Assembly (NCBI GenBank): GCA_963734685.1
Contig: CAVTIC010000006.1
Coordinates: 124,001 to 188,000 of the forward strand
DNA length: 64,000 bases
Source of the DNA: JAOUEA01 sp963734685
GTDB taxonomy: Bacteria; Actinomycetota; UBA4738; HRBIN12
Direction of reading: 5' to 3'
In this document: positions 53,333 to 61,908 of the stretch, one piece after another
Position numbering within the stretch: position 1 is the first letter of the stretch
Layout: each line of letters opens with the position of its first letter
Made by a program: the position numbers and the translations under genes
The notes under the pieces: model-generated
Told to the model about the DNA's origin: nothing
Database searches by the model: none
Seen by the model: only the letters and a program-made list of their open reading frames with translations

Positions 53333-54913
53333 ATGGCATCCCGCACCGACGTCGTCGTGATCGGCGGTGGCCACAACGGCCTCGTCGTCGCCGCATACCT
53401 CGCGAAGGCGGGCCGGAAGGTCACGCTGCTCGAGGCCGCGCCCGAGGTCGGCGGCATCCTGCGCACGACCTCACCCGCCGAGGGCGTGACCGCGCCCGGC
53501 ATCGCGCACACGGTCGGGCGCCTGCGCTCTTCGGTCGTGAAGGACCTGCAGTTGTCGTCGTACGGCTTCGAGGCGATCACGCCGGCCGTGCGCATGTTCG
53601 CCCCGCAACCCGACGGCTCGGCCGTGACGTTCTGGGGCGACCCTGCCCGCACCGCGAACGAGTTGCGCGACCGGAACGCTCGTGACGCCGACTCGTTCGC
53701 CGGGTTCGACGCGAAGATGCGTTCGATCGCGAGCTTCCTCGCCTACATCAACGTCGCCACTCCGCCTGACGCGAGGTCGCCATCGCTCGCCGACGCGATG
53801 ATGGGCCTGAAGCTCGGGAGGGCGTTCCGAGACCTGGGGGCCCGGACCGGACGTGAGGCGATCCGAGCCCTGCCGATGGCCGTCGCCGACCTCGTGCAGG
53901 AGGTCTTCGACGACGAGGCCGTTCGAGGCCCGTTGACGACGCGTGGCGTGCTCTACACGTCGATGGGGCCCTGGGCGACCGGCACCGCGGCGGTGTTCCT
54001 GAACGACTCGGCCGGCACCGACGGCGGCGCGGCAGGCACCGCGGTGTTCGCCCGCGGCGGTACGGGGGCGCTCGCGAGCGCGCTCGAGGCGGCGGCGAAG
54101 GCCCGAGGGGTCGACGTGCGTACGGGCGCCGAGGTCGTCGCGATACGCTCGAAGGACGGTCGCGTCCGTGGCGTCACCCTCGCCGACGGCACCGAGCTGG
54201 ATGCGAGGCTCGTCGTCTCGGCCGCCGACCCGAAGCGCACGTTGCGCCTGTGCGACCCGGTGGAGCTGAACCCGTACGAGGTCTGGCGGGCGGAGAACAT
54301 CCGCCAGCCCGGTGCGACCGCCAAGGTCAACCTCGTGTTGTCGGGTCTGCCGAGTTTCAACGGCGCCGATGACGTGGAACGCCTCAAGGGGCGCATCGTG
54401 GTGGGTCTGTCGATCGACCACGTCGAGCAGGCGATGGACGCGAACAAGTACGGTCACGTCGCCGAGGACCCGATGCTCGAGGTCACCATCCCCACGCTCG
54501 TCGACCCGTCGCTCGCTCCCGAGGGCACGCACGTGATGTCGATCCTCTCCCAGGCGGCGCCGCGCCGGTTGCGCGACGGAGACTGGGCCTCCGAGGGCGA
54601 CCGGGTCGCCGACATCGCCGTGAAGTCGATGGAGCGGTTCGCCCCCGGCCTCGGCGAGCTCGTCGAGACGCGCGAGGTGATCACGCCCGAGGACATGGAG
54701 ACGGGGTATGGCCTCACCGGCGGGCACGTCTACCATGCGGAACCCGGTCTCGATCAGTTCTTCGCGTGGCGTCCACTGAACGGCGAAGCGCGCTACCGAC
54801 TGCAGATCGACGGGTTGTATCTCGCGGGCTCGGGGGCGCATCCGGGCGGCGGGATCACGGGGGGGCCAGCCGCGAACGCCGCTCGCCAGATCCTCGCCGA
54901 CGCGAAGAAGTAG
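53333..54913 (+). CDS. FAD-dependent oxidoreductase, PYROXD2/phytoene-desaturase-like (2)
   Basis: A 526-residue paralogue of the preceding gene. It has VVIGGGHNGLVVAAYLAKAG, LLEAAPEVGGIL and a C-terminal GSGAHPGGGITGGP. It begins at the base after the upstream stop (TAG-ATG). The two proteins have diverged in their middle (substrate) domains, so they may form a heteromer or act in sequence. Confidence 0.85.
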   Translation: MASRTDVVVIGGGHNGLVVAAYLAKAGRKVTLLEAAPEVGGILRTTSPAEGVTAPGIAHTVGRLRSSVVKDLQLSSYGFEAITPAVRMFAPQPDGSAVTFWGDPARTANELRDRNARDADSFAGFDAKMRSIASFLAYINVATPPDARSPSLADAMMGLKLGRAFRDLGARTGREAIRALPMAVADLVQEVFDDEAVRGPLTTRGVLYTSMGPWATGTAAVFLNDSAGTDGGAAGTAVFARGGTGALASALEAAAKARGVDVRTGAEVVAIRSKDGRVRGVTLADGTELDARLVVSAADPKRTLRLCDPVELNPYEVWRAENIRQPGATAKVNLVLSGLPSFNGADDVERLKGRIVVGLSIDHVEQAMDANKYGHVAEDPMLEVTIPTLVDPSLAPEGTHVMSILSQAAPRRLRDGDWASEGDRVADIAVKSMERFAPGLGELVETREVITPEDMETGYGLTGGHVYHAEPGLDQFFAWRPLNGEARYRLQIDGLYLAGSGAHPGGGITGGPAANAARQILADAKK

Positions 54914-54941
54914 CGCGGGCCTGTTCGACGGAAACAGGCCG

Positions 54942-55349
54942 TCAGCCCTGGCTGATCTCGAACAGGTGTCCGGCCGGGTCGCGGAAGAAGCATCGGGTCT
55001 CGTCGCCCCAGTCGTACGGTGGCGTGAGGAACTCCGCGCCGCGGGCGACGAGCGTCTCGTACGCCTCTCGGCAATCCGCGACCCTGATCGTCACCGAGTG
55101 GCTCACCGCGCGAGGATCGGGTGGTGCGAACGTGACGTCGGGCTTGTCCTCGGTCGGACCGCCGCCCGTCACGATCAGCAGCCAGGCAGCCCCGAATCGG
55201 AAGACGGCCGAGCTGCCTCCGTACTCCCGAACCAGCTCCGCCCCGAGGACGTCCCGGTACCAGTCTCGCGATCGTTCGAGGTCGGAGACGACGAGGATAT
55301 GGGTCATCTCGGTGTCCGGCGACGGGAACGGGTGCTCCGGATCGGCCAT
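54942..55349 (-). CDS. VOC/glyoxalase-fold protein
   Basis: A 135-residue single VOC module. It has the paired beta-alpha-beta-beta-beta units with THILVVSDLERSRDWYRDVLGAELV near the start and CFFRDPAGHLFEI near the end. Metal ligands are His (T-H-I) and Glu (FEI). Likely a lyase, dioxygenase or resistance protein of unknown substrate. It sits in opposite orientation between the oxidoreductases and the ABC importer. Confidence 0.85.
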   Translation of the reverse strand: MADPEHPFPSPDTEMTHILVVSDLERSRDWYRDVLGAELVREYGGSSAVFRFGAAWLLIVTGGGPTEDKPDVTFAPPDPRAVSHSVTIRVADCREAYETLVARGAEFLTPPYDWGDETRCFFRDPAGHLFEISQG

Positions 55350-55391
55350 CTGGGCTCCCTCGAGCTGGCTCGGGACAGCGTAGTGGCGGCG

Positions 55392-55420
55392 TGGACGTTC
55401 GTGCTCGCCCTCACTAGGGT
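55392..55420 (+). promoter_or_regulatory. Promoter of the betaine-type ABC importer
   Basis: TGGACG (55392-55397) and TAGGGT (55415-55420) are 17 bp apart. The ATG follows by 10 nt. Confidence 0.6.
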
Positions 55421-55430
55421 CGGTCGGACG

Positions 55431-56525
55431 ATGATCTCCCTCGAGCACGTCGAGAAGCGCTACCCGGGAACGTCCTCCTCGGCCGTCGGTGACCTCTCGC
55501 TGGAGATCGATGAAGGTGAGACCGTGGCGCTCGTCGGTCCCTCGGGCTGTGGCAAGACGACGACGCTCAAGATGATCAATCGGTTGATCGAACCCACAGG
55601 CGGTCGCATCGTGCTCGACGGCACCAACGTGCTCGAGCAGGATCCGGTGGAGCTTCGTCGCGGCATCGGCTACGTGATCCAGCACACGGGCCTGCTGCCG
55701 CATCGGACGATCCGGCAGAACATAGCCACGGTGCCGCAACTCGTCGGTTGGGACGACGCCCGCATCGGCGCCCGGGTCGACGAGCTGCTCGAGATCTTCG
55801 ACCTCGATCGTGAGCTGCTCGACCGGTACCCGGCAGAGCTGAGCGGCGGACAGCGGCAGCGGGTCGGCGTGGCGCGGGCGCTCGCCGCCGATCCGCCCGT
55901 GATGCTGATGGACGAGCCGTTCGCCGCGGTCGACCCGATCGTCCGGGGCAGGTTGCAGGACCAGTTCCTCGATATCCAGGCGAGGCTGCGCAAGACGATC
56001 GTGTTCGTCACTCACGACGTCGACGAGGCGATCAAGCTGAGCGACCGCATGGCGATCCTGAACATCGGCGGCGTCCTCGAGCAGTTCGCGCCGCCCGAGC
56101 ACGTGCTGCGCGAACCTGCGAACGACTTCGTGCGCGAGTTCGTCGGGGCAGAGCGCGGGCTGAAACGACTGGCCCTGATCGAGGTGGGCGACATCGACGT
56201 GGAGGACGGTCCCGTCGTCTCCCCCAGCGCGACGGCCGACGAGGCCAGGCAGGCGATCGACGCGGCCGGCTTCGGGTGGGTCAGCGTCGTCGACGGCGGC
56301 GAGCTCCTCGGCTGGGTCGACCACGACGCGCTCGAAGGGTGTGGAACGGCCGGCGAGGCGACGGCTCGACCGTTCAGCGCCTACGTGACCGCGCGCGACT
56401 CCCTCCGCCAGGCGCTCGATTCCATCGTCACGTCGCGCACCGCGGTCGCGGTCGTCGTGACCGAGGGCCAGCACTACCGCGGCATCCTCACGCTGGAGCG
56501 CATCTCGAAGGAGATCATCTCGTGA
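55431..56525 (+). CDS. Quaternary-amine ABC transporter ATPase (OpuCA/ProV type)
   Basis: A 364-residue ATPase. Walker A is GPSGCGKTT near 36-44, signature LSGGQRQR, Walker B VMLMDEPFAAVDP and H-loop VTHDVDE. A pair of CBS domains (about 245-360) ends it, as in OpuA/OpuC ATPases, where they sense ionic strength or nucleotides. It begins a four-gene importer; the permease GTG overlaps its stop. Confidence 0.92.
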   Translation: MISLEHVEKRYPGTSSSAVGDLSLEIDEGETVALVGPSGCGKTTTLKMINRLIEPTGGRIVLDGTNVLEQDPVELRRGIGYVIQHTGLLPHRTIRQNIATVPQLVGWDDARIGARVDELLEIFDLDRELLDRYPAELSGGQRQRVGVARALAADPPVMLMDEPFAAVDPIVRGRLQDQFLDIQARLRKTIVFVTHDVDEAIKLSDRMAILNIGGVLEQFAPPEHVLREPANDFVREFVGAERGLKRLALIEVGDIDVEDGPVVSPSATADEARQAIDAAGFGWVSVVDGGELLGWVDHDALEGCGTAGEATARPFSAYVTARDSLRQALDSIVTSRTAVAVVVTEGQHYRGILTLERISKEIIS

Positions 56526-57232
56526 CGGACCTCGCCGCGGTCGCCGCCGTGATCGCTCAAGGGGACACCCAGCCCTTGGTTCGCTGGAGTTGGATCGGTG
56601 ATCACCTCGACGACATCGCGTCGCGCGGCATCCAACATGTCTGGCTGACCGTGATCTCGGTGGTGGTCGCGCTCGCGATCGCATTCCCCTTCGCGATCGT
56701 GGCCTCCCGACGCCGGTGGGTGATCGCGCCCGTCACGTGGGTCTCGAGCATCTTCTACACGATCCCCGCGCTGGCGGCGATCGCGCTCCTGATCCCGATC
56801 ACGGGCCTCTCACTCACCACGGTGGCGATCCCGCTGATCACCTACAACCTGCTGATCCTGTTCCGGAACACCCTCGCTGGATTGGATTCGGTCGACGGCG
56901 AAGTGAAGGAGGCTGCGGTCGGCATGGGCCTAACCTCGCGGCAGCTGCTGTGGCGGGTCGAGGTTCCGCTCGCTATGCCCGTGATCATCGCTGGCGTGCG
57001 CATCGCGACCGTATCCTCGATCGGGCTCGTCACGATCGCCGCGTTGATCGGCCGTGGGGGGTTCGGCCAGTTCATCCTGGACGGCCTCAACGATTTCTTC
57101 TGGACGGCGCTCCTGGTCGGCGTCGTACTCTCGGTGACCTTCGCGCTGCTTGCGGACCTCCTGCTCCTAGGCTTGCAGCGTCTGGCAACCCCGTGGGCCA
57201 AGGCGACGGGGATCAGGGCGGTCGCGACGTGA
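56522..57232 (+). CDS. Quaternary-amine ABC transporter permease (1)
   Basis: A 236-residue BPD-type permease with about five to six helices. The EAA coupling loop reads EVKEAAVGMGLTSRQLLWRVEVPLA. It resembles OpuCB/OpuCD. Overlaps on both sides (GTGA) show tight coupling with the ATPase and the second permease. Confidence 0.9.
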   Translation: MTDLAAVAAVIAQGDTQPLVRWSWIGDHLDDIASRGIQHVWLTVISVVVALAIAFPFAIVASRRRWVIAPVTWVSSIFYTIPALAAIALLIPITGLSLTTVAIPLITYNLLILFRNTLAGLDSVDGEVKEAAVGMGLTSRQLLWRVEVPLAMPVIIAGVRIATVSSIGLVTIAALIGRGGFGQFILDGLNDFFWTALLVGVVLSVTFALLADLLLLGLQRLATPWAKATGIRAVAT

Positions 57233-57978
57233 ACAACCTCGTCGACGGCCTCCAGTGGCTGGTCTCCTCGGAGCATTGGTCCGGATCCGACGGGATCCCG
57301 ATCCGCGTGTGGGAGCACGTGCAGGTCTCGTTGCTCTCGTTGCTGGTGGCTTCGCTGATCGCGATCCCGCTAGGACTGATGATCGGGCATTCGCGGCGGG
57401 GGCAGTTCGTCACCGTGCAGATCGCGAACATCGGCCGCTCGATCCCGTCACTCGCGATCCTGTCGCTCGCGTTCTTGGTGGCCGTGAAGGTGTGGCCGAC
57501 CACCGCGTTCGGCTTTCCCCCGGTCGTGGTCGCGCTGACCCTGCTCGGCATCCCGGTGATCCTGATCAACACCTACGTGGGCATCCAGCAAGTGGATCCG
57601 GACACCGTGGAGGCGGCTCGGGGGATGGGCATGAGTGGGAGACAGATCCTGTTCCGCGTCGAGGTTCCGCTGGCGACACCCCTGATCCTCACGGGCCTGC
57701 GCCTGGCCGGGGTGCAGATCGTCGCCACCGCGGGGCTGTGGGCACTGACCGCCGGGGGTGCGCTGGGGCGATACATCGTCGACGGGTTCGCGCGTCGCGA
57801 GGACGATCGGATCGTGGCGGGCGCGATCCTGATCGCTCTGCTCGCGATCGCGATCGACCTGGTGTTCTCGATGTTGACGCGGCTGTGTTCGCCGAATCTC
57901 ACCTCCGCCGGGGGGCGGGCCACCGTCGCCTCGGCCCGGCGTTCGCTTCCGCCCGACGAGCCCTCCGTCGCGGGCTGA
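57229..57978 (+). CDS. Quaternary-amine ABC transporter permease (2)
   Basis: A 249-residue permease related to the preceding one. The EAA loop is TVEAARGMGMSGRQILFRVEVPLA. The first 30 residues are more polar and the last 25 are a basic cytoplasmic tail. Two different permeases imply a heterodimeric channel, as in OpuC. Confidence 0.9.
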   Translation: MNNLVDGLQWLVSSEHWSGSDGIPIRVWEHVQVSLLSLLVASLIAIPLGLMIGHSRRGQFVTVQIANIGRSIPSLAILSLAFLVAVKVWPTTAFGFPPVVVALTLLGIPVILINTYVGIQQVDPDTVEAARGMGMSGRQILFRVEVPLATPLILTGLRLAGVQIVATAGLWALTAGGALGRYIVDGFARREDDRIVAGAILIALLAIAIDLVFSMLTRLCSPNLTSAGGRATVASARRSLPPDEPSVAG

Positions 57979-58033
57979 CGCGGGAGGTTCCGCCGGCAGG
58001 TGCCTTGGGTAGCAGGTGCGAAAGTCACCTTGA

Positions 58034-58039
58034 TAGGGT
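58034..58039 (+). promoter_or_regulatory. Possible -10 of the substrate-binding protein gene
   Basis: TAGGGT lies 61 nt before the ATG. A separate promoter here would allow the binding protein to be made in excess of the permeases. Confidence 0.4.
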
Positions 58040-58100
58040 CACGGTTCACGTCCTTCGGGGGAGCTGGACGCCTCCACGACCTTCGATCGGAGGGATACCC

Positions 58101-59042
58101 ATGCGGAAGCACCGCATGTTCGTCCTCGGGGCGAGCCTGCTGGCGTTGGCGCTCTTCGCGTCTGCGTGCAGCGACTCGGGTGGGGGCGACACAGCAGGGA
58201 GCGCCACCGGCACGGAGTCGGCGACCGTCAAAGGCGAGCTGACCATCGGCGTGTCCGGTGCGTTCACGGAGAACCAGCTCGTCGCCGAGATGTACGCCCA
58301 GGTCCTCGAGAACGCGGGCTACACGGTCACCCGCGAGCTCGAGATCGCGAGCCGCGATGTCAGCGATCCGGCGCTCGAATCGGGCGAGATCGACCTCAAG
58401 CCCGAATACACCGGGTTCGAGCTCGGGTTCTGGGACCCGAAGGCGACGGCGAACGGTGACCCTCAGGCCGTGGCCGATGCCCTCACGCAGGCCGCGGCCG
58501 AACGCGGCTTCGTCACCTACGCCTTCTCACCCGCCAACAGCACGAACGTGTTCGTGATGCTTCCTGACACGGCCAGCGCGAACAACCTCACCGACCTCAG
58601 CAGCGTCGCGGCGGTCGCTCCCGATCTGACCCTAGGCGCGCCCGCCGAGTGTCCGACGCAGCCGTTCTGCTTGCCTGGGCTCAAGAAGACCTACGGGATC
58701 GAGTTCGGCGAGGTGAAGGCGCTCGATCAAGGCGGCAAGAAGACGCTCGCCGCCGTCGATTCGGGCGCGGTGGACGTCGCGGAACTGTTCTCCCTCGACC
58801 CCGCGATCAGCCAGAACGGCTACTTCGTGCTGACCGACGACAAGAACCTGCAGGCGAACGGCAACTTCGTGCCGCTGGTCCGTGAGGACGTCGCGAGCGA
58901 CGAGCTCGGCACTCTGCTCGACAGCGTCACCACGACGCTCACGGACGAGAACATGAACGAGATGGTGGGGCAGGTCGACCTCGAGCAGCGCGATCTCGCC
59001 GAGGTCGTCACCGAGTACCTGACGAACGCCGGCATCCTCTAG
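58101..59042 (+). CDS. Glycine betaine/choline-type substrate-binding lipoprotein
   Basis: A 313-residue OpuAC/OpuCC-like binding protein. The N-terminus is a lipoprotein signal (basic start, hydrophobic core, LFASAC lipobox near residue 23) followed by a Ser/Gly/Thr linker. ELTIGVSGAFTENQLVAEMYAQVLE begins the mature domain. GEIDLKPEYTG is the family hinge motif. An intact GGAGGGA Shine-Dalgarno precedes the ATG. It would deliver a quaternary or osmoprotectant amine to the importer. Confidence 0.92.
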   Translation: MRKHRMFVLGASLLALALFASACSDSGGGDTAGSATGTESATVKGELTIGVSGAFTENQLVAEMYAQVLENAGYTVTRELEIASRDVSDPALESGEIDLKPEYTGFELGFWDPKATANGDPQAVADALTQAAAERGFVTYAFSPANSTNVFVMLPDTASANNLTDLSSVAAVAPDLTLGAPAECPTQPFCLPGLKKTYGIEFGEVKALDQGGKKTLAAVDSGAVDVAELFSLDPAISQNGYFVLTDDKNLQANGNFVPLVREDVASDELGTLLDSVTTTLTDENMNEMVGQVDLEQRDLAEVVTEYLTNAGIL

Positions 59043-59064
59043 CGGTCGGGGCGTAGCGGGTGTC

Positions 59065-59091
59065 GTGGGGCGGGCCGTCGGCCCGCCCCAC
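59065..59091 (+). terminator. Hairpin terminator of the ABC importer operon
   Basis: GTGGGGCGGGCC (59065-59076) pairs with GGCCCGCCCCAC (59080-59091) across a GTC loop, 12 bp without mismatch. No T-tract follows. Confidence 0.65.
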
Positions 59092-59178
59092 CCGCGTTAC
59101 CCCGCGTCACACCCGTGAGTGTCGGGGCAACCGTTGAACGGCGATCACCTACGATACGTGACGGTCCGGGGTGATCCT

Positions 59179-59355
59179 TCACTCACAGAACGACGTGCCG
59201 CCGGCCGGCCGCATCCGGTCGCGCCGGACGTCGTCGAGCGGCAAGTAGAACGAGGGCGGGTAGCTCGTCTCGAGCCCCCGGAGCGCCCTGGTGGTGTCGG
59301 CGATCGTCTCGCCGGCGAACTCGACGGTCACTCGGCGGTCGTCCGCCACGATCAC
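59179..59355 (-). pseudogene. Truncated DUF427 family gene
   Basis: The 430-nt stretch between the binding-protein gene and the phosphatase-like gene holds, besides the terminator, this short reading frame from GTG at 59355. Its 58 residues match the N-terminal half of DUF427 (RRVTVEFAGETIADTTRALR, ETSYPPSFYLPLDDV, SFCE) and stop at TGA, where complete members continue FCEWKG and a further 30-40 residues. No continuation is seen in any frame after the stop. It looks like a decayed copy. The rest of the gap shows nothing. Confidence 0.55.
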
Positions 59356-59472
59356 GGCGGCGAGTCCCAGACCGACTCCTGACCCTGGGCGGGTCGACGC
59401 GGACCGGCCTCACCCCTCGACGATGCCCCGTGCACGCGAACGACCCGTGCGGGCGAACGCGGTGCGGAGCTT

Positions 59473-60411
59473 CTAGCGACAGGGGCCGACCTCGACGTCG
59501 ACCCCGCGATGATCGGATCCGACCACGGCGAAGGTGCTGGGATCGGCGGCGCACCAACCGGGCGAGATGAAGACGTGGTCGATGCGGAGCAGCAGGGCCG
59601 ACCACCAACCGCCCACGTAGGTCGTGTGCCCGGCCGTGCCCGCCCGCATCGCGTCGACGAGCGCGTCGTCCATCGTCCGGTAGCTCACGAGGCGGTCGCT
59701 CATGTTGAAGTCGCCCGCCACGACCACGGGACGCTCCTCCGTCTCGACGACCGCCAGGAGGTTGTCGGTGAACCGGCTTTGTTGGGCGAAGCTCGTCTCT
59801 CGGAGCGGGTTCAGCGCGTGCACGACGTAGAGCACGAACGGCATGTCGGGAGCTTCGACGTCCAGCCGCATCACGCGAGCGAACGGCAGGCCGAGATCGT
59901 CGAGCTCCCGGAGCGGGAATCGTGACCACACGGCGAGCCCGCTCCCTCGGACCGAGTACCAGAGACCTGCCATAGAGGCTTCCGCCGTCATGACTTCGAG
60001 GAAGCCTTCGTGGGGGAACTCGATGGCAGCAACCACGTCCGCATCGCTGGTCAGGAGCGAGCCCGGTACCGCCCCGGGATCGGGATTGTCGTCCCACACG
60101 TTGGCCATCACCACGCGGACCGCAGGATCAGGCGGAGGCATCGAGCGAGGGAACCGCGGCCCGATCACGGCCACCGCGCACACGACGAACACCGATGTGC
60201 CGGCGATCAGGGGCAGCGCGCGCCGGGTGACGACGGCCACGGCGGCCGTCGAGACGATCGCGGCGACACCCACGAGCGGCAGCCCGACCGCGACAGCGTC
60301 CACCCGCCCACCCGTCTCACGGACCGCGAACCACAACCACGGCAGCGCGATCGCGAGCGCGACGGGAAGCGCGCGCCGGAGCACGCCGGGGCCGGGGAAG
60401 GCGGGTTCCAC
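59473..60411 (-). CDS. Membrane-anchored endonuclease/exonuclease/phosphatase-family protein
   Basis: A 312-residue protein. Three hydrophobic helices (about 10-28, 38-58, 63-82) precede an exported EEP domain from about 95. The domain has VVMANVWDDN, AIEFPHEGFLE, VVVAGDFNM and the final GSDHRGVDVEV with the catalytic histidine. Such proteins hydrolyse phosphodiesters or lipids outside the membrane. The GTG at 60411 follows TAGGCT by 8 nt. It is divergent from the agmatinase-type gene. Confidence 0.82.
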   Translation of the reverse strand: MEPAFPGPGVLRRALPVALAIALPWLWFAVRETGGRVDAVAVGLPLVGVAAIVSTAAVAVVTRRALPLIAGTSVFVVCAVAVIGPRFPRSMPPPDPAVRVVMANVWDDNPDPGAVPGSLLTSDADVVAAIEFPHEGFLEVMTAEASMAGLWYSVRGSGLAVWSRFPLRELDDLGLPFARVMRLDVEAPDMPFVLYVVHALNPLRETSFAQQSRFTDNLLAVVETEERPVVVAGDFNMSDRLVSYRTMDDALVDAMRAGTAGHTTYVGGWWSALLLRIDHVFISPGWCAADPSTFAVVGSDHRGVDVEVGPCR

Positions 60412-60419
60412 GGCGACAG

Positions 60420-60425
60420 AGCCTA
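60420..60425 (-). promoter_or_regulatory. -10 element of the EEP-family gene
   Basis: TAGGCT on the minus strand (60425-60420) is 8 nt from the GTG at 60411. A TATCGG on the plus strand overlaps it and might serve the divergent agmatinase-type gene, but that element is weak. Confidence 0.5.
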
Positions 60426-60459
60426 TCGGTGCCCGTGCCTCGTGTGGGAACCTTCCGCC

Positions 60460-61494
60460 ATGAGCGATGCACCCGACTTCCGATTGGAGCACAGCGAGCT
60501 GCGCGGCGACGACGAGTTCACGGAATTCGCCACCACCGACTTGCCCTACTACTCCGACTGGCGCGGCTCGTTCGAGAAGCTCCCCTGGGCGACCGACGAC
60601 GAGGCGCTGCAGGCCGCCGCGGCCGACGTGGCGATCGTGGGCGCGCCGCTCGACGAGGGCGTGTCGTCGAGACCGGGCGCCCGGTTCGGGCCGCGAGCGA
60701 TCCGTATGGCGCCGACGACATGGGGGAACGATTCCGCCCGGTCGATCCAGCTCGACGTCGAGCCCTACTCCCACATCAAAGTCGTCGATGCGGGCGATGC
60801 CCCGATCGTGCCCACACGGTTCGAACGTGGGCTGCGGGTGATCCACGAGAAGGTCTTCCGCGTGGCGGAGGCCGGACCGATCCCGATCGTGCTCGGCGGC
60901 GACCACTCGATCACGTACCCGAGCGCGGCGGCGGTCGCGCGCCATGTCTGGCCGCGGAAGGTCGGCATCGTGCACTTCGACGCACACGCCGACACCGGCG
61001 CCGACCAATGGGGCAACCTCTACGGTCACGGCGAACCGATGCGCCGTCTGATCGAGGAAGGGTGGGTCGACGGGCGGAACTTCGTGCAGGTCGGCTTGCG
61101 CGGCTACTGGCCCGAGCAGGACACCTGGGACTGGATGCGCGAACAGGGGTTCCGCTGGCACACGATGGTCGAGATCGAGGAGCGTGGTGCCGAGGCCGTG
61201 GTCGCCGATGCGATCGTCGAGGCGCTCGACGGACCGGACTGCATCTACCTGAGCGTCGACATCGACGTGGTCGACCCCGGCATGGCTCCGGGCACCGGCA
61301 CGCCGGAATCCGGCGGGATGCTCGCGCGCGAGCTGCTCCGCGGCGTGCGACAGATCGTCCGTCGGGTCGACCTGGTCGGCATGGACGTCGTCGAGGTCTC
61401 GCCGCCCTACGATCACGCCGAGGTGACGGCCATCCTCGCGCACCGGACGGTCATGGAGGCGATCAGCGCACTCGCGAAGAAGCGCAGCGGCTAG
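60460..61494 (+). CDS. Agmatinase/ureohydrolase family enzyme
   Basis: A 344-residue binuclear-manganese hydrolase that would split a guanidino compound into urea and an amine. Metal ligands are in LGGDHS, HFDAHADTG and SVDIDVVDPG, all intact. PGARFGPRAIR and APGTGTPESGG are agmatinase-type motifs. Agmatine, guanidinobutyrate and related substrates are all possible. The gene overlaps the -10 of the next small gene and lies 0.4 kb before the glutamine-synthetase-like gene. Confidence 0.88.
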   Translation: MSDAPDFRLEHSELRGDDEFTEFATTDLPYYSDWRGSFEKLPWATDDEALQAAAADVAIVGAPLDEGVSSRPGARFGPRAIRMAPTTWGNDSARSIQLDVEPYSHIKVVDAGDAPIVPTRFERGLRVIHEKVFRVAEAGPIPIVLGGDHSITYPSAAAVARHVWPRKVGIVHFDAHADTGADQWGNLYGHGEPMRRLIEEGWVDGRNFVQVGLRGYWPEQDTWDWMREQGFRWHTMVEIEERGAEAVVADAIVEALDGPDCIYLSVDIDVVDPGMAPGTGTPESGGMLARELLRGVRQIVRRVDLVGMDVVEVSPPYDHAEVTAILAHRTVMEAISALAKKRSG

Positions 61495-61497
61495 GCT
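61492..61497 (+). promoter_or_regulatory. -10 element of the DUF2277 gene (leaderless)
   Basis: TAGGCT includes the stop codon of the agmatinase-type gene. It ends 6 nt before the ATG at 61504. Confidence 0.5.
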
Positions 61498-61503
61498 GCA
61501 ACC

Positions 61504-61716
61504 ATGTGCCGAAGCATCAAGACCCTGCGCAGCACCGACGAGCCCGCCACCGACGAGGAGATCCGCGCCGCGGCCCTGCAGTACGTCCGGAAGGTCAGTG
61601 GTTATCGCCACCCCTCGAAGAAGAACGAGGAAGCGTTCGAGCGTGCGGTCGACCAGATCGCTATGTCCTCGGCAGCGCTGCTTCGCGCCGTGAGTCCGGC
61701 GGGGGTCGACGGCTGA
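61504..61716 (+). CDS. DUF2277 family protein
   Basis: A 70-residue protein beginning MCRSIKTLR, the hallmark of DUF2277, with TDEEIRAAALQYVRKVSGY and a later NEEAFERAVDQIA helix. Function is unknown. The 192-nt gap after it carries no gene I can support. Confidence 0.85.
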   Translation: MCRSIKTLRSTDEPATDEEIRAAALQYVRKVSGYRHPSKKNEEAFERAVDQIAMSSAALLRAVSPAGVDG

Positions 61717-61908
61717 CCTAGGTGACGGAGCCCGCACGAACTACGTGGCGGCCGGCGGGACGCCGTCGGGAACGCCCACGCTACCCTGAGCCCGGACGCT
61801 GCGTTCGCGGAGTCCGGCGACTCCACGTACGATTCGCTCGACGGGTAGTCCGTCGCAAGCATCCGGCGTCGCCTGCGCCGAGCGCGCAGCGGGGAGAAGG
61901 GGGAGCAG

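Noticed and set aside
59119..59382. Plus-strand 87-codon frame in the gap after the binding-protein gene
   Set aside because: It is antisense to the DUF427 fragment, lacks a ribosome site and has no recognisable sequence.
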